This document shows, in pieces, positions 1 through 5,937 of a stretch of 6,618 nt of DNA; the stretch's first letter is position 1, and each line of letters begins with the position of its first letter. The position numbers and the translations under genes were made by a program. Source of the stretch: Desulfatitalea sp. Lineage in GTDB: Bacteria; Desulfobacterota; Desulfobacteria; Desulfobacterales; Desulfosarcinaceae. The notes under the pieces were generated by a model. That model ran no database searches. It had not been told where the DNA came from and worked only from the letters and a program-made list of their open reading frames with translations. The stretch lies in assembly GCA_013041835.1 (NCBI GenBank), contig JABDRH010000126.1, positions 1 through 6,618 on the forward strand, written 5' to 3'.

Positions 1-1247
1 GGGTGCGGGTAGAGATCGAGTATTTCATCGCACTATGTCGACTGCCCCTACCGCAACTGGAAGGGGTGAGCATGACGGTGCAGGAAGATTTGCGATCAAT
101 CTACCGGGAGTTCACCACGGCGGAGGCCCAACAGGTCAAGGCCATCGAGCAGACGACGAACCATGATGTCAAGGCCGTCGAATACTTTCTCAAGGACAAA
201 TTCGATCAGATGGGACTGGCGTCATACAAGGAATTCATCCACTTCGGCCTCACCTCCCAGGACATCAATAACACCGCCGTCCCGTTGGCCTTGAAGGAGG
301 CGTGGACAAAAATTGTGACACCGGCCCTACAAGTGGTCACCGGTGATCTGACCCATCTTGCCCAGACGTGGAAAAATGTGCCCATGCTGGCCCGCACCCA
401 TGGCCAGCCGGCATCTCCCACGCGGTTGGGCAAAGAGCTGTATGTGTTTGTGGACCGCTTGACCCAGCAGCACGACCTGATCGAAAATGTACCCTTTGCA
501 GCAAAATTCGGCGGGGCCACGGGAAATTTCAACGCCCATGTGGCGGCCTACCCCGATGTGGACTGGATCGTCTTCGCAAACCGCCTGGTCAATGATATTT
601 TAGGGTTGAAACGGTGCCGGATAACTACTCAGATCGAACATTACGACCATCTGGCCGCATTCTGTGACGGTCTTAAACGCATCAACACCATCCTCATCGA
701 TCTGTGCCGCGACCTATGGACCTATATCTCCATGGACTATTTCAAACAGAAAATCAAAAGCAATGAAGTGGGCTCTTCGGCCATGCCCCATAAGGTCAAC
801 CCGATCGATTTTGAAAACGCTGAAGGCAACCTGGGCCTGGCCAACGCCATGTTCGAACATCTGTCCGCCAAATTGCCCATATCGCGCATGCAGCGCGACC
901 TGACCGACTCCACCGTCATCCGAAACCTGGGGGTTCCCCTGGCTCACAGCCTGATCGCCCTCAAGTCGATCCAACGCGGATTGGCCAAGCTGGTGCTCAA
1001 CGAACCGGCTATCGCCGCGGATTTGGAGGCCAACTGGGCCGTCGTGGCCGAGGCGATTCAAACCATCTTGAGAAGAGAGGGATACCCCCAACCCTACGAG
1101 GCGCTCAAATCCCTGACCCGCACCCACGGCACTATTAATGCCGAGGCCATTGCGGCATTCATACAAGGGCTGAACGTATCACCGGCCATTAAAGCGGAGC
1201 TGTCAGCCATTACGCCTCGGAATTATACGGGATTGACCGACTTCTGA
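1..1247 (+). CDS. purB: Adenylosuccinate lyase, 5'-truncated by window edge
   Basis: PurB is a cytoplasmic homotetramer of purine synthesis. It releases fumarate from SAICAR to give AICAR and from adenylosuccinate to give AMP. The readable frame gives 414 residues from position 3. The first residues (RVEIEYF) align with an internal stretch of E. coli PurB (RVQVEVRW, about residue 36), so the GTG at position 3 is an internal valine and the true start lies upstream of the window. Visible family motifs, numbered from position 3, are TTNHDVKAVEYFLK near residue 52, TSQDINN at 84-90, THGQPA at 132-137 with the conserved histidine, and the fumarate-lyase signature GSSAMPHKVNP at 257-267 carrying the catalytic-loop serine. 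QRDLTDSTVIRNLGV follows. The frame is intact. The C-terminus stops at TGLTDF, about ten residues shorter than E. coli PurB. The long E. coli-type form is clear; the symbol rests on recognition of the family. Confidence 0.96.
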   Translation, partial: VRVEIEYFIALCRLPLPQLEGVSMTVQEDLRSIYREFTTAEAQQVKAIEQTTNHDVKAVEYFLKDKFDQMGLASYKEFIHFGLTSQDINNTAVPLALKEAWTKIVTPALQVVTGDLTHLAQTWKNVPMLARTHGQPASPTRLGKELYVFVDRLTQQHDLIENVPFAAKFGGATGNFNAHVAAYPDVDWIVFANRLVNDILGLKRCRITTQIEHYDHLAAFCDGLKRINTILIDLCRDLWTYISMDYFKQKIKSNEVGSSAMPHKVNPIDFENAEGNLGLANAMFEHLSAKLPISRMQRDLTDSTVIRNLGVPLAHSLIALKSIQRGLAKLVLNEPAIAADLEANWAVVAEAIQTILRREGYPQPYEALKSLTRTHGTINAEAIAAFIQGLNVSPAIKAELSAITPRNYTGLTDF

Positions 1248-1274
1248 TCTCCTCATTCTATCAATTTGATATAG

Positions 1275-1302
1275 TTTAATCCAATAATACTGGATTGTTA
1301 AA
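1275..1302. other. AT-rich inverted repeat after purB (weak terminator or operator)
   Basis: The arms AATCCA (1278-1283) and TGGATT (1291-1296) flank a 7-nt loop. The pairing extends outward as TTT (1275-1277) with AAA (1300-1302) if the three bases 1297-1299 bulge. It begins 27 nt after the purB stop. There is no T-run behind it, so if it ends purB transcription it would be a weak terminator. A protein-binding dyad is an equally fair reading. Confidence 0.35.
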
Positions 1303-1319
1303 ACGATCCGCCGGTGCAG

Positions 1320-1337
1320 TTTGAACTCAAGTTCAAA
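1320..1337. promoter_or_regulatory. 18-bp dyad, candidate operator for the hsp20 promoter
   Basis: The sequence TTTGAACTCAAGTTCAAA has two perfect 8-base inverted arms around a 2-base centre (CA). It lies in the non-coding stretch ahead of the Hsp20 gene, and its right arm overlaps the proposed -35 element at 1332-1337. This position would suit a repressor dimer. It is not the CIRCE element, which has TTAGCACTC/GAGTGCTAA arms. The TTGAA half resembles a heat-shock sigma-32 -35 hexamer, but no matching CCCCAT-type -10 follows. The regulator is unknown. Confidence 0.5.
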
Positions 1338-1359
1338 GCCCGCAGGCCGATGATATACG
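1332..1359 (+). promoter_or_regulatory. Candidate extended -10 promoter for hsp20
   Basis: A -35-like TTCAAA (1332-1337, 4 of 6 consensus bases) is followed after 16 bp by TATACG (1354-1359, 4 of 6), with the extended TG motif at 1351-1352. Transcription would start near 1366, some 77 nt before the chosen ATG at 1443. Such a start would rule out translation from the GTG at 1314. Only pattern matching supports this. Confidence 0.4.
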
Positions 1360-1425
1360 TAACCGGCAAGTCAGGCATTTCAATGACGCCGGCAACTGCG
1401 ACAATTACATCTAACAGCATTTGGG

Positions 1426-1432
1426 AAGGAGA
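1426..1432 (+). promoter_or_regulatory. Ribosome binding site that fixes the hsp20 start
   Basis: AAGGAGA is a near-perfect Shine-Dalgarno core. It ends 10 nt before the ATG at 1443, slightly long spacing but acceptable. None of the earlier in-frame start codons (GTG 1314, ATG 1350, ATG 1383) has a comparable site, so this motif decides the start. Confidence 0.65.
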
Positions 1433-1442
1433 TCCGACGGAA

Positions 1443-1937
1443 ATGGGAACCAGGAAAATCGATTTGCGCAGTGCCCCACAAAACTATCAACAGGCGGTAA
1501 ATGAGGTGTTCGATTCGGCTTTCGGGCCGTCGCGCGCCCTTTATCGTCAAATCAGCTTATGCGGATGGCGCCCCTTGTTCGATCTGGCCACTCCGCTATC
1601 AACAGATCATCTTCACAGTGATCAGGCATTTGCTGACACTTCAACAACCGCGACTTCAGTCATCGCCGTCTATGAAACGGCCGATGGCATGACGGTTGAG
1701 GTGGCCTTGTCGCATATCAATGAGGAGAGCCTTCACCTTGCCGTTGCCGGCAAGCGGCTGGTCATCCGCGGCGAACGACTGCTTTACCCGCACAGCCGTC
1801 GAGACTGTGGGCTTTTTATGGAATCATGCACCCGCTTTCAACAATTTGTGCCTATCCCTACCTCGGTGAATGCAGGCGGCTTTCGCGCACAAGTCGAAGG
1901 CAATGTGGTTCGTATTGAATTTGCCAAAGCGCGTTAA
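1443..1937 (+). CDS. Divergent Hsp20 / alpha-crystallin family protein
   Basis: Small heat-shock proteins are ATP-independent cytoplasmic holdases that bind unfolding proteins. This 164-residue protein has an N-terminal arm (1-40) and a tryptophan segment GWRPLFDLA (41-49). A low-complexity Ser/Thr/Asp-rich insert follows (50-71), then an alpha-crystallin-like domain at about 72-162: YETADGMTVEVAL, LHLAVAGKRLVIRGERL (the L-x-I-x-G-x-R core strand pair), then FQQFVPIPTSVNAGGFRAQVEGNVVRIEFAK. The usual Pro-Gly in the ELPG turn is replaced (ALSHI). The common GVL motif reads GNVV. The chain stops right after the last strand, so the C-terminal I-x-I/V tail is missing. The start is set by the AAGGAGA site; an in-frame GTG at 1314 would add 43 residues but lies over the proposed promoter. 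Family assignment is good; function as a true chaperone is inferred. Confidence 0.82.
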   Translation: MGTRKIDLRSAPQNYQQAVNEVFDSAFGPSRALYRQISLCGWRPLFDLATPLSTDHLHSDQAFADTSTTATSVIAVYETADGMTVEVALSHINEESLHLAVAGKRLVIRGERLLYPHSRRDCGLFMESCTRFQQFVPIPTSVNAGGFRAQVEGNVVRIEFAKAR

Positions 1938-1974
1938 TCGGGGGATTTAACTTTTTGCAGCATGTGAGCGGCAT

Positions 1975-2799
1975 ATGAGTCGATGGGGTATGATCCCGGT
2001 CCTGATGTTTTTAGGTCTTGGCGCCTTCTCCCAAGTGTGTGGTGACGAGGTTGTCATGACGACCGGGGAACGTTTTTCATCAGACAAAGTATGGACCGAA
2101 GGAGACCAGATCAGATTCAATATGCAGGGACTGGTTGTCAGTGTGAACAAATCGGATGTCGCCCAAATCATTCGCAACAAAACGCAGGGTGAACGTCCGA
2201 CGACCAATGAAAAGAGTCGCCCGCCAATGAATGGCTTATCCGGCCACTCAAAGGATCGTGACTTTGAACGCCCTGAGCAATATCCGGTTCGAAATCCTAC
2301 CCCGGCAACAGGGCTGTCCGGAAAGCGTTCGTTCAGCCATCCCGGACAGCGCCCAGCTCCCGGTGGATCGTCGAAGGACCAGGGGATCGGCATCCGGCAG
2401 ATAGCTTGGCAGCTTGCACCGGATCAGATACCCGGCCTCAAAAAGGTGGCAACCGACCCGGCTTTTGGCGGTATCGAGCAATACTGGCAACCTGAACAGG
2501 CGCTGGTGTTCGGCAATGCGCCGCTGGATGGGCTGGTCTACGGTTTCTGGAAAGACAAGCTCTATTCCATTATGATGTGGGCCGATGGCCGTATCGGGTA
2601 CAATCGTCTGCGAAAAGCGGTGTTTTCCCGCTTTGGTCTAGGCAGCCAGGTAAGTCCTGAGGTCGAGCGCTACACTTGGGATGAAAAGGTGACCCAACGC
2701 ATGCTCGAGTTTGATGCCAAACGCAACACCGGCATTTTCGTTATGCGATGCACGGCGCTGGATGAGATCATCAAGCAGCGCTACCCGCCATCGCCTTAG
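1975..2799 (+). CDS. Exported protein of unknown function, two domains joined by a Pro-rich linker
   Basis: The function is not recognised. The 274-residue product starts with a short signal peptide (hydrophobic 7-20; likely cleavage near 20-24, SQVCG/DE). The cysteine at 22 lacks a proper lipobox before it, so a lipoprotein is unlikely. Residues 24-66 (EVVMTTGERFSSDKVW..DQIRF..GLVVSVNKSDVAQI) resemble the small beta-barrel repeats of many periplasmic proteins that carry a 'KDG..i.G.v' pattern. Residues 67-135 are a disordered-looking linker rich in Pro, Arg, Ser and Gly in which GLSG occurs twice. Residues 137-274 form a compact C-terminal domain with VYGFWKDKLYSIMMWADG and an FG pair near 220. 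I associate this pattern with deltaproteobacterial hypothetical proteins, but cannot name it. The gene lies 37 nt after hsp20 and may share its transcript. The ribosome site is poor (GAGCGG just ahead of ATG). Confidence 0.8.
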   Translation: MSRWGMIPVLMFLGLGAFSQVCGDEVVMTTGERFSSDKVWTEGDQIRFNMQGLVVSVNKSDVAQIIRNKTQGERPTTNEKSRPPMNGLSGHSKDRDFERPEQYPVRNPTPATGLSGKRSFSHPGQRPAPGGSSKDQGIGIRQIAWQLAPDQIPGLKKVATDPAFGGIEQYWQPEQALVFGNAPLDGLVYGFWKDKLYSIMMWADGRIGYNRLRKAVFSRFGLGSQVSPEVERYTWDEKVTQRMLEFDAKRNTGIFVMRCTALDEIIKQRYPPSP

Positions 2800-3764
2800 G
2801 GCACAATCAGATACTTTTCAATGCCCACGGGTCGATTGATTTGACCATAGGTGAGCATGATCTGTTCGGTCTGCCGCCATGCGGCGATATCGATATCACC
2901 GATATGCTTTAGCCCCTGGGGGCTGACCAGCCGCTGCGTCTCCTGCAACTGGACCTTTAGGGTATCACGGTCAGTGTCCCTGTCGTAGCGCTGCACAGCG
3001 GCTATGGCCTTGTCTCTGAAACCGGGGTCGCAAGCCGCGCGCCAGCCTTTCAGCAAGGCCGAGCTGAATCGTCTGACAAGCTCGGGATCGTCAGCCAATC
3101 GTTTCATGGAAGTCACCACCGAGTTCGCCACGAAATTGACACCAAATCGGACGGGATGTAAGAAACCAATTCGTTCTCCAGCTTTTTCTAAAGAATTTCC
3201 AATTTCAATGCCCTGGGTGTTGGCATAGACCGGCCATAAATCCACCTGCCGGTGAAAAAATGGCGTATAATCGAGGCGAACGCTGAACAAGCGGACTTGA
3301 TCCAGGGCAATCCCCGACTGGTTGAGAAGCGCCTTCATAATGTACTCGTCATTTTTTCCAAAAGTGATGCCGATGCGCTTGCCGATCAGGTCACTTGCCC
3401 CGTTTAAGGTAAAATTATCCTCAAAGTAGATCCATTGTAATGGATTGATCTGAAAAAGCTGTGCGATAACGACTACTGGCGCGCCTTTTGCCACGGCTTT
3501 GATCACCTGATCGGCCGAGGCCACGCCAAAATGAGCGTAACCCAATTCCAGTTCACGGATGGCATCCCGCTCGGGACCGCCTGGCTTCAGCGTGACAGCC
3601 AACTGCTCAGATTTAAAAAATCCCTGGGATTGCGCCAGCACATCCCCCACGGTGGACATGTTGATAAGCCATTTTAGACGGTAGGTCACCTCATCCGCGG
3701 CCATAGCGGATTTTGGCGCAAGCAACAAGACCAGAAACGACACTAATGCGGTTGATTTCCACAT
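2796..3764 (-). CDS. ABC transporter periplasmic substrate-binding protein, NMT1/THI5-SsuA type
   Basis: This is the binding subunit of an importer that collects its ligand in the periplasm and delivers it to the permease encoded just upstream. The 322-residue protein has a clear signal peptide (Lys 3, hydrophobic 6-16, cleavage after AMA near 20-22). The mature part follows the NMT1/THI5-like pattern: YRLKWLINMSTVGD (28-41), QGFFKSEQLAVTLKPGGPE (47-65), AHFGVASADQVIKAVAKGAPVVVIA (77-101), then FQINPLQWIYFED (104-116), DLIGKRIGITFG (125-136) and an aromatic-rich lobe-two segment DYTPFF (165-170). THI5/ThiY relatives bind pyrimidine thiamin precursors, and SsuA/TauA relatives bind sulfonates. 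Which ligand applies here is open, as no thiamin gene or TPP riboswitch lies nearby. It starts 10 nt after the permease stop with a weak ribosome site (TTGGTG), and its stop overlaps the convergent gene's stop by 4 bp. Confidence 0.9.
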   Translation of the reverse strand: MWKSTALVSFLVLLLAPKSAMAADEVTYRLKWLINMSTVGDVLAQSQGFFKSEQLAVTLKPGGPERDAIRELELGYAHFGVASADQVIKAVAKGAPVVVIAQLFQINPLQWIYFEDNFTLNGASDLIGKRIGITFGKNDEYIMKALLNQSGIALDQVRLFSVRLDYTPFFHRQVDLWPVYANTQGIEIGNSLEKAGERIGFLHPVRFGVNFVANSVVTSMKRLADDPELVRRFSSALLKGWRAACDPGFRDKAIAAVQRYDRDTDRDTLKVQLQETQRLVSPQGLKHIGDIDIAAWRQTEQIMLTYGQINRPVGIEKYLIVP

Positions 3765-3774
3765 AGCACACCAA

Positions 3775-4521
3775 TCAACTAGTCCACGCCTTTCTTACAC
3801 TATGCCCAAGGATTTCCAGCAAACCCTGGTATATGGATAGGGTGATCCCGATCATGAAAAGGGCCACCAATATTTTGGCAAGATCGCTTTGGTATAGGGC
3901 AATACGAATGTTATAGCCGATGCCGGCATTAGCGGCGATGAATTCGGCAACAATGGTGCCGGCCAGAGCCAGGGTGCTGCTGCCGGCAATAACGGTGGTG
4001 AGTTTGGAAAGGTTTTCGAAGGCTCGAATCTTGACCTCAAGTTGCCAGCGCATACGCCCCGTCTGCTGGTAAAAGTGTTCGATATCGGTTACCGGTTCCG
4101 ACATAATCCCGACCACGGACAGTAATAGTGGAAAATAGCATATCATGGCGGCGATGAATAGCCGGGAAAGAAAACCATCTCCTAAAAGGATGAAAATAAT
4201 CGGCGCTATGGCCACAATGGGATAGGCTTGGACATTGTATGCCGCGACTTTGACGATGGTACCCAACCATGTGGCCTGACGTCCCACAATGCCGATGAAA
4301 AATGCCAGCAGGATAGAGGCCATTTGACCGATGATCGCCACCGAGAGGGTATTGACCCCATCTACGGCATATCGAACGGATACATCCCCGGCCGTGCGCC
4401 ATAAAAGCCAAAATCCAGGAATAACGTAGTCGGATAAGCCGAAGATATATTTTACGGCGAGCAATAACAGTAAACCGAGCGTGTATATCAGCAGGAATTG
4501 AAAAATCCGGTTATGCAGCAT
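3775..4521 (-). CDS. ABC transporter permease, SsuC/TauC/ThiX type
   Basis: This inner-membrane channel subunit presumably dimerises and works with the flanking ATPase and binding protein. It has 248 residues and about six hydrophobic segments: 8-27, 58-80, 100-115, 118-140, 173-196 and 215-236. The C-terminal part has the typical family sequence AGTIVAEFIAANAGIGYN (187-204), matching the 'AEmi.a..GiGy' stretch of SsuC/TauC permeases. The cytoplasmic coupling loop is at 151-181 (QQTGRMRWQLEVKIRAF, then a stretch ending TVIAGSS). It keeps a Gly at 155 and another at 180 but lacks the Ala-Ser after the first glycine and the prolines usual in the 'LP.a.P.i..G' part. The ATG lies inside the last codons of the ATPase gene (11-bp overlap), pointing to translational coupling. 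Confidence 0.9.
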   Translation of the reverse strand: MLHNRIFQFLLIYTLGLLLLLAVKYIFGLSDYVIPGFWLLWRTAGDVSVRYAVDGVNTLSVAIIGQMASILLAFFIGIVGRQATWLGTIVKVAAYNVQAYPIVAIAPIIFILLGDGFLSRLFIAAMICYFPLLLSVVGIMSEPVTDIEHFYQQTGRMRWQLEVKIRAFENLSKLTTVIAGSSTLALAGTIVAEFIAANAGIGYNIRIALYQSDLAKILVALFMIGITLSIYQGLLEILGHSVRKAWTS

Positions 4522-5200
4522 TCATGATCTCCAACATAACCTGATGCAATCTCGTGCTGGCCGGCTGCTGGTCAGGGAACAAATCGAGCCCCTGCGTCAA
4601 AACGGCCTGGGGTAACTTGGACGAGTCGCGCAGGACCCATACATCCCGGCAATATGTCGCCACTTCGATCACATGGTGGCTGATATAGATAAACATTTTT
4701 TCGGGATACATTGCCTTAATATGCAGCAGAATGTTTCGCCGACGCAGTTCATCCACATTGGCCAGGCATTCGTCGAAAATCAACACTTGAAAGTCTTGCA
4801 CCAGATAACGAACCAGATTTATCCGATTTTGCTGTCCCAGCGATAGCCTTGAAAAACGCTGCCCGGTGTGACCATTCAAACCGCATAAATCCAATAATCG
4901 CTCTATTTTGTCTCTATTATGGGGGGGTGTGACGCGAGACAACTGGTCGCCGATAGCGGACCAGTCCGGCAGACGTTCTAAATTGTGGGCATAGAGCAAC
5001 GGCTGCGCGTCATCTGCGACCACGCCGGCAGGCGCGTCGACTGCGCCGCTGATGATGCGCGCAAGAGAGGATTTTCCGACGCCTGAAGTACCGAAAAGAG
5101 CATGCAGGCCCGGTCTGATGAACTCAAGATTCAATTCTTTAAAAAGCGCTTTTTCGGCGCCTGGATAGCGAAAAGCAATATTTCGGCATTTCACCTGCAT
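4511..5200 (-). CDS. ABC transporter ATP-binding protein with atypical Q-loop
   Basis: This cytoplasmic ATPase subunit of the importer is the first gene of the three-gene - strand operon. The 229-residue protein has Walker A GTSGVGKS (37-44), an ABC signature LSLGQ (119-123, in place of LSGGQ), Walker B VLIFDE (139-144) with the catalytic glutamate at 144, a D-loop-like LANVD (146-150) and the switch histidine in ISHH (173-176). Where a Q-loop glutamine is expected, about 30 residues after the Walker lysine, the sequence reads YAHNLERLPDW (70-80), with histidine or alanine at the key place. The overall length fits SsuB/TauB/ThiZ ATPases. The ATG at 5200 has no good Shine-Dalgarno and no in-frame start lies upstream before a stop. 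A run of seven C (coding strand) falls in the TPPHN segment. Confidence 0.9.
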   Translation of the reverse strand: MQVKCRNIAFRYPGAEKALFKELNLEFIRPGLHALFGTSGVGKSSLARIISGAVDAPAGVVADDAQPLLYAHNLERLPDWSAIGDQLSRVTPPHNRDKIERLLDLCGLNGHTGQRFSRLSLGQQNRINLVRYLVQDFQVLIFDECLANVDELRRRNILLHIKAMYPEKMFIYISHHVIEVATYCRDVWVLRDSSKLPQAVLTQGLDLFPDQQPASTRLHQVMLEIMNAA

Positions 5201-5223
5201 AGGAATATCGTACCATTCGTATC

Positions 5224-5252
5224 TTTATACGGATATGGGTTTGTGATATGCT
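5224..5252 (+). promoter_or_regulatory. Candidate sigma-70 promoter for the membrane protein gene at 5303
   Basis: TTTATA (5224-5229, 4 of 6 consensus -35) is followed by a 17-bp spacer and TATGCT (5247-5252, 4 of 6 consensus -10), preceded by the extended TG at 5244-5245. Transcription would start near 5258-5260. The same region must also hold the promoter of the ABC operon on the other strand; the -35 read on the - strand is TATAAA, a good -10, but I find no matching -35 for it. Confidence 0.45.
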
Positions 5253-5275
5253 GTTCACTGTGTACACATCGGAAC
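5253..5275. promoter_or_regulatory. TGTGTACACA palindrome with GTTC/GAAC flanks, candidate operator
   Basis: A perfect 10-bp palindrome TGTGTACACA (5259-5268) is flanked by GTTC (5253-5256) and GAAC (5272-5275), also inverted but one base off the same centre. It lies at the expected transcription start of the + strand promoter and within the 102 bp shared by two divergent genes, a usual place for a repressor site. No regulator gene lies in the window. Confidence 0.45.
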
Positions 5276-5302
5276 GTTTAGCGTCAAAGGGGGAACTCAC
5301 CT

Positions 5303-5899
5303 ATGGACTTCAAGAAACACTTGGAAACAGCATGGAACTTGATGCTGAATCACCTTGCGGCCTTGATCATTATCACGTTGGTGATGACCGTCATCAGTTT
5401 GTGTTCCCTTTTCATCCTTGCACCAGTCATGATGGCCGGCTATGTTCATTCCATGTTAAGGTTGCTGCGTGAAGATCGGGTTCCGAAAGTACAGGATCTG
5501 TTTTCACACATGTATCTGTTTCTGCCCCTGCTCGCCTTTTCCGTAGTCGCTTTAATCGCTTCCATGATCGGCTTTAAGCTGCTTTACCTGCCTGGTATCG
5601 CCGTCATGTGTGGGGTCACATTTGCATGCCTGTTCATGTTGCCGCTGATGACGGATGAAAAGCTGGCTCTGATTGATGCGATCAAACGATCTTGGGATCT
5701 GGCCATGCAAAAGAACGTATCGGACTACCTGGTTGTCGTTGTACTGTATATCGGATTGATGGCGATCGGCAGTTCGGTGTTCATTGGAACCTTGTTTACT
5801 CAGCCGTTTGCCACTTTGTTCGTGCTTTCCGTCTATTTGGAACGGACGGCCCACGTCCGACAACAACCGCCGGTACCACCGCCTACGCCCCGAGCATGA
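5303..5899 (+). CDS. Multi-spanning inner-membrane protein of unknown function
   Basis: The function is not recognised. The 198-residue protein has strong hydrophobic segments at about 17-47 (probably a hairpin of two helices or one long one), 70-90, 93-117 and 142-178, and no signal peptide. The pattern of a short amphipathic start (KKHLETAWNLMLNH), APVMMAGYVHSMLRLLREDRVPKVQDLF (40-67) and DAIKRSWDLAMQKNVSDYLVV (125-145) recalls the DUF975 / glycerophosphodiesterase-membrane-domain type of integral proteins, where a 'GP...Gy......r.....dlF' element and an 'A...Sw.l...n' element recur. That link is a resemblance, not proof. The tail is a Pro-rich cytoplasmic stretch (QQPPVPPPTP). A strong ribosome site AGGGGGA (5288-5294) lies 8 nt before the ATG. 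It is divergent from the ABC operon and convergent with the next gene. Confidence 0.82.
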   Translation: MDFKKHLETAWNLMLNHLAALIIITLVMTVISLCSLFILAPVMMAGYVHSMLRLLREDRVPKVQDLFSHMYLFLPLLAFSVVALIASMIGFKLLYLPGIAVMCGVTFACLFMLPLMTDEKLALIDAIKRSWDLAMQKNVSDYLVVVVLYIGLMAIGSSVFIGTLFTQPFATLFVLSVYLERTAHVRQQPPVPPPTPRA

Positions 5900-5905
5900 C
5901 ATTTT

Positions 5906-5927
5906 GCCTTTTCATGCGGAAAAAGGC
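5906..5927. terminator. Hairpin between convergent genes, possible bidirectional terminator
   Basis: GCCTTTT (5906-5912) and AAAAGGC (5921-5927) make a perfect 7-bp stem with an 8-nt loop. It sits in the 38-bp gap between the ends of two convergent genes, starting 7 nt after one stop and ending 10 nt before the other. Only the arms themselves are T- or A-rich; no U-tract follows on either strand, so the terminator reading is modest. Confidence 0.4.
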
Positions 5928-5937
5928 GTATCGAAAA

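Noticed and set aside
714..1166. A 150-codon open frame on the - strand inside purB
   Set aside because: It lies wholly antisense to a well conserved gene, has no visible domain, and arises from the codon pattern of purB.
1248..1442. CIRCE element or sigma-32 promoter ahead of hsp20
   Set aside because: No TTAGCACTC/GAGTGCTAA pair is present and no CCCCAT-like -10 follows the TTGAA half at proper spacing.
1975..2050. Lipoprotein signal in the unknown exported protein
   Set aside because: The cysteine at residue 22 is preceded by SQV, not a lipobox-like L-A/S-G/A; a signal peptidase I site fits better.
1947..2393. A 148-codon - strand open frame opposite the start of the unknown exported protein
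   Set aside because: The + strand frame has a signal peptide and plausible protein composition; the reverse frame is rich in Pro/Arg/Ser, resembles nothing and lacks a ribosome site.
5201..5302. TPP riboswitch upstream of the THI5-like ABC operon
   Set aside because: The 102-bp gap is too short and lacks the CTGAGA-type conserved core in the needed orientation.
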